64,000 bases of DNA from Astropecten irregularis (taxonomy: Eukaryota > Echinodermata > Asteroidea > Paxillosida > Astropectinidae). Numbering within the stretch: position 1 is the first letter of the stretch; every line of letters begins with the position of its first letter. Under the pieces are notes generated by a model, which saw only the letters and a program-made list of their open reading frames with translations, was not told where the DNA came from and made no database searches. Both the position numbers and the translations under genes were made by a program. Below, in pieces: positions 46,744-58,100 of this stretch. The DNA lies in contig OZ020250.1 of NCBI GenBank assembly GCA_963971285.1, positions 21,790,783-21,854,782 on the forward strand. The letters are read 5' to 3'.

Positions 46744-46820
46744 TTTGAGGAGGGCCTGACGCGTTTTGAGTTGCACGATCTTTATCAAAGGCTAAATGAC
46801 AAGAGGACAAGAACATGCAA
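46744..46820 (+). CDS. Exon-like island of unknown product inside the intron
   Basis: Acceptor ATTTTGCTTGCAG, donor GTAAAG at 46821, one open frame only: FEEGLTRFELHDLYQRLND then KRTRTCK. It enters in phase 0, so it cannot follow the DGK exon (phase 1) directly. A 27-base piece matches 12372-12398 at 25 positions, which argues for a shared repeat or regulatory element instead of an exon. It contains ATCAAAGG, a TCF/LEF-type site. Confidence 0.22.
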
Positions 46821-49117
46821 GTAAAGACACACATAAATGGATGAGATGAATTGATTTTGATTCGCTAAATTTCCGAATTAACTTCCAATTAAAGGCCTTT
46901 ACGAAATGAGACTAGACTTGGGATTTATCTTGCTATGTGTGGCTCGTTTGTTTCATGAACAAAGCTTTTTATTGATGCATAAAATGATGAAGTCCTTGTA
47001 GTGCCATCACACGAGGCTTGTATTATTTCCCGCAGATCTCTCCTTTTATGGTTAAAATCAAAAAAGCCTTGCCCTGATCAAGAATGCAGTACCGGGATCC
47101 CCGGTTACAAAGGCCGTTGACTATCACCGTCCGTCCATCAGCAATAATAATCATCGATCGTCATATAGCCGTTCCGATAATCATCTTGTCATCATCATCA
47201 TGATCATTGCCACTGCGGTCATCGTTGATGCGGATTGTCGTCACGAGTGACCAGCATGACCTGAGCCCAAATACCCATCACATCACGTCCATGGCATCGG
47301 TAGTCATCCATCTGACGACTCAACTCATCAGACAGACCAGTTGGTAGTCATTCAGCCGGTAACCCAGCCTCTGACCAGCACTAGTTGGCAAACAAATCCA
47401 AAAACAACATGGACGCTTGTTGTGTTCTGAAATGTTTTTGCAGACCAAACCCCCCCCCCCCCCCAAAACAAACCCCACACCTCTTTGGTTGTAGTAATTC
47501 TGTCAGTGTCACCTTCACCACATTGGCACGCTCAACGCTCATCCTCCTATGTCCCCCCTCGATGCAACTCCTCATGGTGATCTTCCCACGATGCCCCAGT
47601 AATTTCTTGATGGGTTTCACAGCTGACGGGCCTGAGCATCCATCCATTCTCTTCCTTGTTGCTCTCACTCTCGCTTTCTCTCTCTCCTATTTTTGTCATC
47701 CTCATCCGGATGCATTTTCTCCCTGTAATACAAAGTTGCTAGGTGTTGTTGTGTTTTTTTCCCCTTATTTTCTCTCTTTTTTCTTTCCATTGCTTTTTTC
47801 TTTCATCATTTCCTCTCTCTGGAGAAGATGAAGACCCCTGTAGTCATTTGCATTTTAATCAGCTGCAGCTCTGCAACCGACCGACTGGCCGACCGACGGG
47901 GCTGAGTCTCTGGTCATATTCCTCCTTACATATTAACTGACCTCTCTATTTCTGGGATCTTAATCTCACGGTCAACAGTGCATACCAGGCATTTTGATGA
48001 CGTCTTGAATACATTTGTCCTTTTGGAAAAAAATATAGAATTGTGCGAAAAACATTCCTATCGCTAGTGATTAATTGGTCTGGTTTTTTCAAATAGCGTC
48101 TGCGTATATTTTTTTATTTTGCCGCAGAATATAAAATAATAATTAATAATTTGATAATTCTTTAATTATGTGCAAAATCCATTATGTGGTGTATAATTCA
48201 ACACTTAAACCAGATTTCAAAACTAGAAATAAAGAAGATATTTGTCTTAGAATTCATTACAAGAATTGTAGGTCTAAAATCCAACTTCATACTGTACATG
48301 ATAATGAAGTCATGTGTACTTTTGTTCTGCATTACAATAATTCAAAAACAAACTGTTTTTGAAGGCTACAGCCTATTATTTTTGTATAGCGTTCCTGTTT
48401 TGACAGTTGCCAGTTTTACAAGTTGCCTCCAGATCAAATGATCTTCACTTAATTCAACGCACCTGCATTCTGCGACTTGGCCTTGCTCACATTCATGTAT
48501 AGGGTTTTCACACACAACATAAAGTAAAGGTTTTTGTAAGGAGGCAATTTTCAGTTGTCATTATCAAGTAGCAAACTATAAGCGTGACGTTCAGGGTATT
48601 ATATTTGATATTAAGACTGAGAAAAAAATGGTTTCATGTACAATGTGTCAGTCTGTTGGTAAGATACAGTATTACCTTTGAAATATTTCCATTAATACAC
48701 AAGATGGCTACAGTTGGACTGTAACTGAAGCACGTTGCTGTATATTTTGTTACCTAATCCACTCTGTTCTTGAGCTTCCAAACAAACAACATTGGGTCCG
48801 TAGCCCAACGAGGATCTGTCCTGTACATCTTTGTATTCACACCTGACATGCTAGATCCGTAAGTCATTGATTATTCTCATCCTGTAACACTCGATACCTG
48901 GCTAGAAAAAAAACCTGAAAGAAAGAAAAATAATTCTCCATTCCTGCCGGATGCGCCGGGTATCAAAACATGTGGAGTGTGTACGATACGGACTCGTCAC
49001 TCCATCAGGGCAACATGTACTGCAGGGCAAATAAATGAAAACCCGAGGTGTGACTGACCAGGCCTGCCCCTCCTTGGGCTTGGACCTGTCTGGTACGCCA
49101 CGCGTCCAAACACCTTC
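46821..49117 (+). other. Intron, C tract, simple ATC repeats
   Basis: ATCATC-rich stretch at 47150-47215, C run at about 47449-47463, pyrimidine-rich 47640-47820. A coding-looking minus-strand frame is discussed under findings. Confidence 0.35.
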
Positions 49118-49356
49118 CTGGAGCCAATTTCATGGAGCTGCTAAGCATAACAAAAATTGCTTAGCACAAAAATGTCCTGCCCAATAAAACCAACCACCAT
49201 TAAAAATACTATTTGATATTCATGGTCAGCGAACAACAGCCAAAGAACTATCACAAGTGGTATGCAACATATGCATGATATTTGGTTGTTCATTAAGACC
49301 GAAATTTCATGGTTAGCAAATTTCTGTGCTAAGCTGGGCCATGAAATTGGCCCCTG
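49118..49356. repeat. MITE, GGGGCCAATTT / GTGCTAAGCA subfamily (copy 2, inverted)
   Basis: Left CTGGAGCCAATTTCATGGAG, right ATGAAATTGGCCCCTG, inner arms GCTTAGCACAAAAATG and TTTCTGTGCTAAGC. The core matches 31600-31841 on the opposite strand (GGTCAGCGAACAACAGCCAA). Confidence 0.75.
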
Positions 49357-50750
49357 AACAATAGCAACCTCCGCCCCTCCAACACTACTAATACATTCCT
49401 TCTGATTGAAAAACAAAAATAGCCCAAACGTTTCACAGACATGTTGCAATTTACCTCCCGTAAAGCTCATACAGATTTGACACGCTTTGGATACTTGAGA
49501 AACGTCGCAGCATTTTGAGCTTATTACGGCGTTGAAGTGACGTGAAAACATGACAATGTGTATAAACAGTAATGCCAGGCTGCTCCCAGCCTGTCAGAAA
49601 CGGTGCCTAGTTGTCTCCCGCGGAGCGCGAGGCGTCCGAATGCGCAGTGATTTGTGCAGTACCAGTGACATTTCAGACAAGAAACTCATGGCCAAGGGCA
49701 TGTTTTTCATCTTTAGGGCAAAGAAGTAGGGACAGTGCTCTTCAAAAATCTCTCAAAGTCTGCCAGAAAAAAAATAAATGAGCTGTCATTATTTGCCATC
49801 AGTTGAAAGAAACTCACATCCCAGAATAATGATGGCCGAATATTAAACAAATAATTCCTTCAGATACTGCAAATTAACAAAATGAACAAAGCACTGAGAT
49901 ATAAAAGGAAAAAACTGGAATGTAATGAAATGTAAAAAACGAAATTGCAAACATGCAGAATGCAAAAAAGGTCCTCTTCCTTAAAAAAAAGATCTGAAAC
50001 AAAATTGAATGAATTAGGAGGACGTGCAGGGAAAAAACATTAAAAAAAATAACATGATTGATGTTCTCCATTTGTATCCCAGTAGTATTCACATTGACCT
50101 CAACTACACCACACTGCCGTCAATTTTATTGATACTTGTCAAATCAATTTCTATTTGGTTGCAAATTTGATTTCAGTCCAACGTGAACAGATTTTGCAGC
50201 ATTTAATACTTTTTTTTTCCCCTCTGTGACTGCGAATTAAGTACGGGGAGGAGGGAACGGGGGAAGGTCACCTCTTCAGCGACTCAGCCAAGTTCGGCGG
50301 AGGAAATGATCCGTGTCTTGAGCGCACGGCAACAGCGATTTAATGAACACGCTTGGACATGGCGTGATTAATCCCCACGGAGTTAGTGTTCCGCAACCAG
50401 CTCAGCAAGATCTGGTGGATGGAAAGCCAGCGCCAGGAATGACTTGAGAGAGGATGAAATTAATGTGCCTCCACGGAGTTTGGTTTTCGGCTTTTAAAAG
50501 AAAACACGTAGTCCGTGAATCAGCAGATGATGATTATTACAACATAGTCCCCTCCTATTCAAGCACATGTAGGAGGAAAGATAGTTGAGATTTTGAGTGT
50601 GCATTATTGGTGTGATTTGCTAATGATCTCTGAGTGAACCAATGGCAAAAACAATTCAGGCAGATGGGCTTCGTTATCATTCTTCTCCATAAGAATAGAT
50701 TGTGGAATGTTTTGCAGGTTCTGGAGGGAATAAATGGGAGGAAACTGTAC
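49357..50750 (+). other. Intron with enhancer-like block at 50.22-50.48 kb
   Basis: 50220-50480 is richer in GC than its flanks and has GGCGTGATTAATCCCC (TAATCC is an Otx/Pitx/Gsc-type site) plus GAAATTAATG. This could be a conserved non-coding element; no exon fits. Confidence 0.3.
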
Positions 50751-50761
50751 ACTTGAATGAG

Positions 50762-50890
50762 TAAGACTTGCGGAAACACCACGTATAACACTCTGGAAGG
50801 TGTGTGGTCCTGAGAAGGACCGATGAGAGTAAATTCCCGACGTTTCGATAAGTGTGCTACACTTGTCATTTTCACCAAATTAATGAAAAA
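50762..50890 (-). mobile_element. Penelope-type remnant with hammerhead-like motif (copy 2, minus strand)
   Basis: On the minus strand TGACAAGTGTAGCACACTTA then TCGAAACGTCGGG: a 6-bp stem II (AAGTGT/ACACTT with loop AGC), intact GAAAC and GUC, but the CTGATGA core is altered to AAAATGA. Downstream on that strand TGGTGTTTCCGCAAG is shared with 3193-3206, showing the same family. Confidence 0.45.
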
Positions 50891-51768
50891 ATACAAAATG
50901 AAGAAAATAATTTGAGATTTTATTTTTAGACATCCACTTCCTTGTAGCAGGTTGTCCATGTACGTACATTCTACATTGCATCTCTGCAATTCTTGGCATA
51001 ATTCCGAATAATAAATTAAGAATCTAATCATGCTTACCTGCTATTTGAGAGAAATGAAATTTGGGAAAATGTAATTATGGACGCAAAAGGACAGATCCTT
51101 AATTGAAGTTCCAAAACGGTAGACAGAAGCAGGACAATTCAATTTGCCGACCACGTACTATGTGGAGTTGAGTTTTGTACGTTATATTCGCTCATTGATT
51201 GGGGGAACAAAAAATCAGCAACACAATATCTGCAGCAATTTACCAGCATACATGTTCACTTACTGTATCTTGTGATCATCACTCAAGGTATATTTTCCCG
51301 CTTGATTCTGCATGCCGTACCGCACATACCAAATTGATTCAATTCATCCTGTATTTGCCGTCCAAAAAGTCTTGCTACATCCTCAGGGCCTACAAGATAT
51401 AATTAAGAGATTCCCCCGAGCTGACTATCGGGAAATAAATTTGACATTGGCGCGTCTTCCATTGGTAATTGAAACGTATGTACTAGGGTGAATACCGCAT
51501 TAGTGTTATAATGAGTCCTTTGAGGGCTGTCTATATATATCTGTGTGTATATATATTATATTATATCCGGATACATGTACACTCATCTAAAATATGTGTA
51601 TAAATTTCACTTAAAAGAATCGTTATGGCTTAAAAAAGTACGTCTAAGAGCAGATGTTGAATTGATACAGCAAAATCTCCCTAACAGTCTATCATCCAGA
51701 TTTACAAAGAATTTAATTTGGCAAAAAAAAATGATATTAATGATATTAACTCTAAATAACATGCAAGG
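50891..51768 (+). other. Intron, no gene recognised
   Basis: AT-rich with TATATAT runs near 51531-51566. No exon supported. Confidence 0.35.
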
Positions 51769-51981
51769 GCAAAATTCCCATAGGGTCATGCACAAACATT
51801 ACTTACCTATTTCTATAAAATAACCTCCAAATCGATAAACTTGAAATTGATATATTTTCTTATTTGGCGCATTCTCTTTCTTATATCAAAAATGAATGGT
51901 AAAAATGTTTCTTTAAAAAGGTACTTGTCACAGGGCGAAATCAAAAAATTTCCCTACTGTCCGATTTTGCACTAAGGTAGA
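51769..51981. repeat. Dispersed repeat, copy 2 (inverted relative to 45333)
   Basis: CCCATAGGGTCATGCACAAA, ATTACTTACCTATTTCT and AAACTTGAAATTGATAT match the reverse complement of 45460-45570. Confidence 0.65.
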
Positions 51982-54900
51982 CTTTTATTGCAAGACGCTT
52001 TCAACAATATACAATTCATAATAATCGATTTATTTCATTTCATGATCACCACAAGTTCAAGAAAAGGGATTTGAAAGGATTAGACAAAAAAAACTGCATT
52101 TAAGATATAATTGAATGTACCTTGAATACTGTTATTTTCCCTTTCTCTGACTCCATCTCAGTAATGCAATTACAGTCGTAGACTTTTCACCTGTCAAAAC
52201 AAAATGGACTGGCAGAAAAAATAAAGTGACCGTGTAGTCCAAGGGAAAAAACAAAACAGGATCATTCGGAGGAACACTGATTGACTGCGCTGCAAAAAAT
52301 GAATCTTCTGAGCGTCTTGTTTTGATGGAGTTGTTGTGATCGGTTGTAAAAACGATTTTCAATGTAGGGGGCAGTTGTAAAAAGGAAACGACACATGTAC
52401 CGTTTTAGTGAAGCTCAAGAAGACATTACCTGTCACGCTGCAGTGACATCATGCCTTCCTTGACATCTAAAGCTTGGACGTTTCTATTTTCATGATGAAT
52501 GAACCCCCCAAATGAAGCCATTCTGCATAAGATTGTCCAAATACTATTGACTTCTATATTAGACTATAATTTAGGTTCATTTCACTGAGTTTCTTGAATT
52601 TGGCCACCAATTGTTTTTTAATTGGGTAAAAATTACGTGTTGACAAAAAAAAAGAAAATCTGACCCCCCCCCCCCCCCCCTCTCCATGCTGCCAGTGGTA
52701 ATGTATTAAAAAAAAGTCACCAAACCGAACTATTGAGTGGAATTTGTCCTTTTTTGTAAATTTGACATGTGCAATTACTTAATTACTTTGGGAATAATTT
52801 GGCAGTCTCGCGTAGATGTCCCGGCGCTGTTGACGACAAACTTGACAAACACCCTTAATCAGAACCCCCCTCCGTGGTCGTCATATGCTTTTCATGGCTG
52901 CAGTTAGTAGTTTACGTGACTTGAATTTGTTGCTGTGGGGAATGTTGAGGGTAGAGTTACTGAGTACATGTGGTTAGGTAAAGCCTTCATCCACCACAGT
53001 CAGTAGTGATTTGAATATAATATTGGCCATGTACCGTCCCTTTCCCCCTAAAAAAAAATAATGCCAAACAGTGTATTCTTGCCATCTGAATGGACTTGAG
53101 TTGCGCCCATCGGTATGCATGTACAGCGACAGCTTGTCAAGGGATTCATGTGGAGTTGTGGGGACTCTGTCGGACATTGCAAATGTAAATGGCATTTGAA
53201 AGGGCGAATCCTATCTGGGTTGTTATCAGACCGCGCAACGAATCATCACCGTTCTAGTTCCCGGTGACTTTCACTGGATCTGATACCAGTGGGTCCCGAA
53301 TGCAATTTGTAACTCGATGTCGCCGTCTTGGTCCTGGCATTTTCAGGCTCTGGACCTCAGCTTGTACATATCTTTGAAGTTTCTGACGATGCAAGCCCAC
53401 CTTGTGATGTTTACTAGTATTACTACAAAGTATACTGCTTGTATTTCAATGTTTGCATCACTTGTACATGTACATGCATTTGCACAGTATTTTACCTGTG
53501 TAAACATCTTAACATGAATGTTGTTCTTAAAGGTTTGCAGGGTGGATGTTTTTTCTTAATAACTTTAAGAAAGCAATTCATGGTGTCATCGCAAACATAA
53601 TAATGTTGATGTTCATGACCATAACACTGAATGAACAAATTGCTACCACAACCAGAAAAGGCCGTTACTTTCTTTCATTAATGTATTTTCTTGTCTTGTT
53701 GCTCTGGGCCTCGCTCGCCTCGTCCGAGAGGATAAACAAAATGCAGGCTCTTAGCTTGCCAGGTGTTCACCTGATCACAGACCGATTTTGTGTCTAATCT
53801 ATAGCCTCAGAATAAAAACACAGGGTATTTTTAAACACAACTCAAGAATTGATTTTGTCTTCAGCTGTTTCATGTTTGTTCATTCGCTTGTTTGTTTGTT
53901 ATTTACCAGTTTTCTTTAGATTCCTTCTTTTGTGGCATTCTAAGGGGGGGTTCAATTTTAGAAATTGAAAATATTAATAACAGAAATGTATTTTCTTCGC
54001 TGGCATCGCTTTAAAATGTTGATGCCAACAGGAGATAAAGATTTACCTTTCATTTCAATGTTGTATAGTTTTGATTGAGATGCTGCGATAGAGACATTAT
54101 CTTTGACATATATATATCACTTATGACACGCCAGGTGTTGGAGGCACCTGCGTCATATTTCAAACAAATCCTGAAGGGATTTTTTTTTGCGTCCAGCTGC
54201 TGAAGTTGTAATACAAACCATTGAATGATTACATCAAATTGGCTGTATTCGTTGCCATTAATTATTTGTGCTCTTTGCAGAATTAAAGATGGAGTGCACA
54301 AGTTTAGACACAAGAATTGATGAGATAATGTTCTCAATCAAATATACACATTTGAAGAGTCTTCATGCCTGTTAAATGAACAGATAAAAAAGTATTGACA
54401 ATAACATTAATACTTTAGATCTTTGCACCTTTATTTGAACAAACTTCTTTATGTGTGGCTAATATAAGATACAAGCAAGCCTTTTGATAATTTTATGTTT
54501 TTGCTTTGAAATTACATACCAATAATCGTTGAAGTTCAGCCAGAATAGGAAACAGAAGAGGAATTTTATTTCTGTTTTGTTTTTACACGCTTTTAAATTT
54601 TAAAACTTGTAATTTGCCAATAATGTTATTCTCTTTGTCAAAGTACATTAATTTTGCCTCCCTTTAATACTAGTTTTCGTTGTAATGTTTAATTTTATTG
54701 ACCTTTATGAAACATTGACATTCCCCATATTGTGAAATGAACATTAATCCAGATCGTCTGCCTTTCATGCATCTTGTTTCTTCCTATTTTGCACAATGCT
54801 ATAAAAAAACGTTCTGTTATAGGAAAAAAAAAAATAATGTAGTTTGAAATCTAAAACCTGTAATCGAATCTGCAAGGCCCATAAAAGGGACGAACAACTG

Positions 54901-55533
54901 TTGTACACATTAGTATATATTACACATAATCCACACGTAAATGCGAACAGACCTCATATACGCACTGTGGACCATAGAACGTCCACATAATGCACAATCT
55001 CGAGACTTTCACACGTCAATTTGTGAGACAATTTGCAATATATTATTATTTATTTAATCTTCACAATTTCATATTGAACAATGACAAAATTCAAATGTTA
55101 TAGGTATACCGTGTAAATATTTCAATGTGTTATACATGGAAATAAAAGGAAAGTCTGTTTAGGGTGTGTGTACGTGTACAACAAATCTGTTTCTTTTTGT
55201 TTAACCTGGCTATTTGATCAATGTCAAGATGAACATTGTGAAAAGACAGAATATTAGTCTTCTAAAGAAAACATTAATACAGTGTACCTACATTGTGTCA
55301 CTATCTTTTGGCAAGTAATGATCAAGATTTCGATTCAGTGGCTTTTCAGGTACAATTGCTGTCTTTATTTTTGTTTTTTGTTCATTTTGGTTGTTTTTGG
55401 TTTTGTTGTTGTTGCAGGACCGTAGTGTCTATATTTGTTTTGCATCTGCATCCATATAGTTAGTGTTAAAGCTCTCCAAAATATTTGAAATGCGAATGAA
55501 AGAAAAATATGGTTTTTGTGCCTCTCTCATTCA
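51982..55533 (+). other. Intron, AT-rich, no gene recognised
   Basis: C run near 52663-52680 and several short A or T runs. The region from 53.8 to 55.5 kb is particularly AT-rich. No exon supported. Confidence 0.35.
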
Positions 55534-55572
55534 GCCTCTGAGAATAATCCTGCTGGGATTGAAACGTCAGGC
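55534..55572 (+). mobile_element. Hammerhead-like motif (copy 3)
   Basis: GCCT (55534-55537) and AGGC (55569-55572) can form stem I; stem II AATCC/GGATT has a 5-base loop; GAAACGTC follows stem II exactly as in Penelope-type hammerheads. The core CTGATGA is changed to CTGAGAA, so activity is doubtful. It is oriented in sense with the presumed DGK transcript. Confidence 0.45.
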
Positions 55573-57971
55573 TCTCTACTAACTAAGTCGGGGCAAAAAA
55601 AAAAAAAGACACACTCAAACAAATATGTACAACCAATCTCATCAAAGGAGAATTGGCTTGTTTGGCTCGTCTCCTGAATACATGTGGCAGATTGAGAACT
55701 GCAGACTCGGACTGTTTCATCGATTGTGAGAGTTTTTTTTCTTTTGCCGTTGAAAAAAATAAAAGTGGACAATATGCGAAATCACACACAAATGCAAACA
55801 ACAGCCCGGTCCCCCGTCGACCTGTCAGATTGTAGCACCAAATGTACACGTATATTGTGTATATCATATACCGGATGAATAGGAGTCCCTTGACAGAGGG
55901 GAACCACATCAGCAGTGGGCACCGGGGAACCTCTACAATGACGGGACTGATGACTATCACATAAATAGACGCTTATTACCTGTGACGCAAATGCAGAGCA
56001 GTGCAAAACAAGTTCTGGTCCCCCCCCCCCCCCCCTCAGTCTTCGCTGCCTGTTTGCCCGGCAAGATATTTCATCGATGCTGCAACTGCCGAAATTATAT
56101 CCCCCCCAAAAAACAAACAGAGGGATGCATTGCATCTAAGATGTTTGAGAGCAACAGGCTTCGGCGATGGCTGGTAGTCCCTGCCTGCAGTTTTATGAAG
56201 CTACTTCATTTCGGAAAGCATCACTCGCAGTTTAAGAACATTCTCTTATCTTTGGATGAAATTTGTTGGCTTGTACACATCACAGATTGTACCACATGGA
56301 ACTTCAACATCTCTTCAAAATGCTCTTGGGACAATATTCTTTCTCTACGGTGACATACACTGTCATCTGCAGAGCAGATCTTGCACATTTTGTCTGATTT
56401 TCGTGTATACATTCATTTTCTGAATCACTCTGAACCAGCATGCATGCACCACCAGAATCAATCAAATGTTCTTTATCTAGGAAATCAAAGCAGAACTGAA
56501 ATATAGTCACCCTTTCAGCATTCAGCTATCTGTCATCTTCACAATCTCTCTGTTTGTTTTTTTCAATTAGCTGTGTTTGCATCACAGGATTTAGAGAAGA
56601 CTTTTTGCTTGAGCTCATCGTTGAGATTGTTACCCGATGCAACTAATGCAATGTGCTCTCTGAATACAAGCTTCATTTAGCCTCAAGTATCTACCAATCT
56701 CTAGCAGCAGTGGACAAGAAAGAAAGAAACAAATCAGTTGTAGAAATTACAGGAGCTGTGTACTCCATTCAGTTTGTCATGCTAAGTACTACAAGTTGGG
56801 GCATGGTTTTTCCCGTATGGCATAAACGTAAAATGTAAATCTTAGCGTTTTATTACGAATGCATATTCATGGTTTGCTCTTAAAACTAGGAGATCAATTT
56901 GGGCCTTTTAAATAGGAAATTAGATCGTTGATAGAGAATCATGATGGTAGGTTATTGACCATAAGGGAATTTGTAACGAGGGACACTGTTTACTTTCCCT
57001 GATCAGTGTCCTTGAGCAAGATATCGTGCTTAATTCTCGTTGAATCCTCTTTGACCAGATTCTGCTGAACAAAAATATACTTTAAAAACTCCCAACAACT
57101 TTGCACAGCCTTTGCGCATTGAATTTGTCTTACTTTATCAATGGTTTGTCACCAATTCTTTGTGGCATTCTCTTAAAATTCTGGTGAATTAGGGGAAAAC
57201 ACCGTGAGTAAAGAATGAGAAGAAAAAAGAGGGGACTACAGATTTTTGAAGGATTCTTCTGTCACTTCTTCAGTTACGATTGGCATTAAGTTTCCGACAA
57301 CGGCACATGTAAACCACTCATTCGTCACACTTCACATGCGTGTATAAACATGAAACTCAAGTCAGTCTTCTTACAGCAATGTAAAAAATTTACTTGGATA
57401 AAAAAAAACGTACCCCTTCTCTACCCCCGGAGAAAAAACCCGGGAATAAGTAAACATTTCAACCCTGGCAAGTTGTTGTGTCATGTCGCAGTCAGTGTAC
57501 GGAGCTGCATGACAAATCCCGCATTTATAAAGCAAAGGTTTTTTCTCCACTGTTTCATTAACACTTTGAGTAAGCATGCCTGGTTGGCTTTCTTGTCACT
57601 ATCATTCATCTTTGTCAGTGCTGTTCTGCTCCATTAAAAGTAAATGTGAGGTTCAGTTGATAACCTTCTGTCACTTATTCCAGCGAGCATCGCTTCGGTC
57701 TCAGTGTAAATATGTAACTTGGGCCTTTGGAGGTTGCTTGGTTCATGGTTGTATTAACCATATAGAAACTAGAAAGACATTTGGCATATCTCCAGATGAA
57801 CCTGTTTTTTTTCTGGAGTTTTCTGAATAAAACCTGTTTTTAGTGAAATACATGTAAATCTTTTTGTAAATGTTTGGACTTTTCATTGAATAGATTTTCT
57901 AAGGTTGACATGGTGTTTACAATGGGATGGGGATTCATGGTAACGTCTGTAAATGTCCTGTTTTTGAAAGG
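55573..57971 (+). other. Intron, no gene recognised
   Basis: C run near 56022-56036. Open frames are short and lack motifs. Confidence 0.35.
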
Positions 57972-58100
57972 TGAACAACGAAAAACCGACTGGAGTATGA
58001 TTCGAACCAGCAACCTCCGGAATACCATACTGGCGCTCATACCTACTGAGCTATCCAGTTCTGTGTTGGTGGTGTGCCTAATCGTCAATTATCTTTGTTC
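57972..58100 (-). repeat. tRNA-like element inside terminal inverted repeats (copy 3)
   Basis: Minus strand: GAACAAAGATAATTGACGAT at its start, tRNA-like middle (GGATAGCTCAGTAGGTA, B box GGTTCGAATCA), and a tail ending CGTTGTTCAC. The full length parallels 20389-20515, including the CACCACCAAC spacer. Several substitutions in the A box rule out a functional tRNA. Confidence 0.75.
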
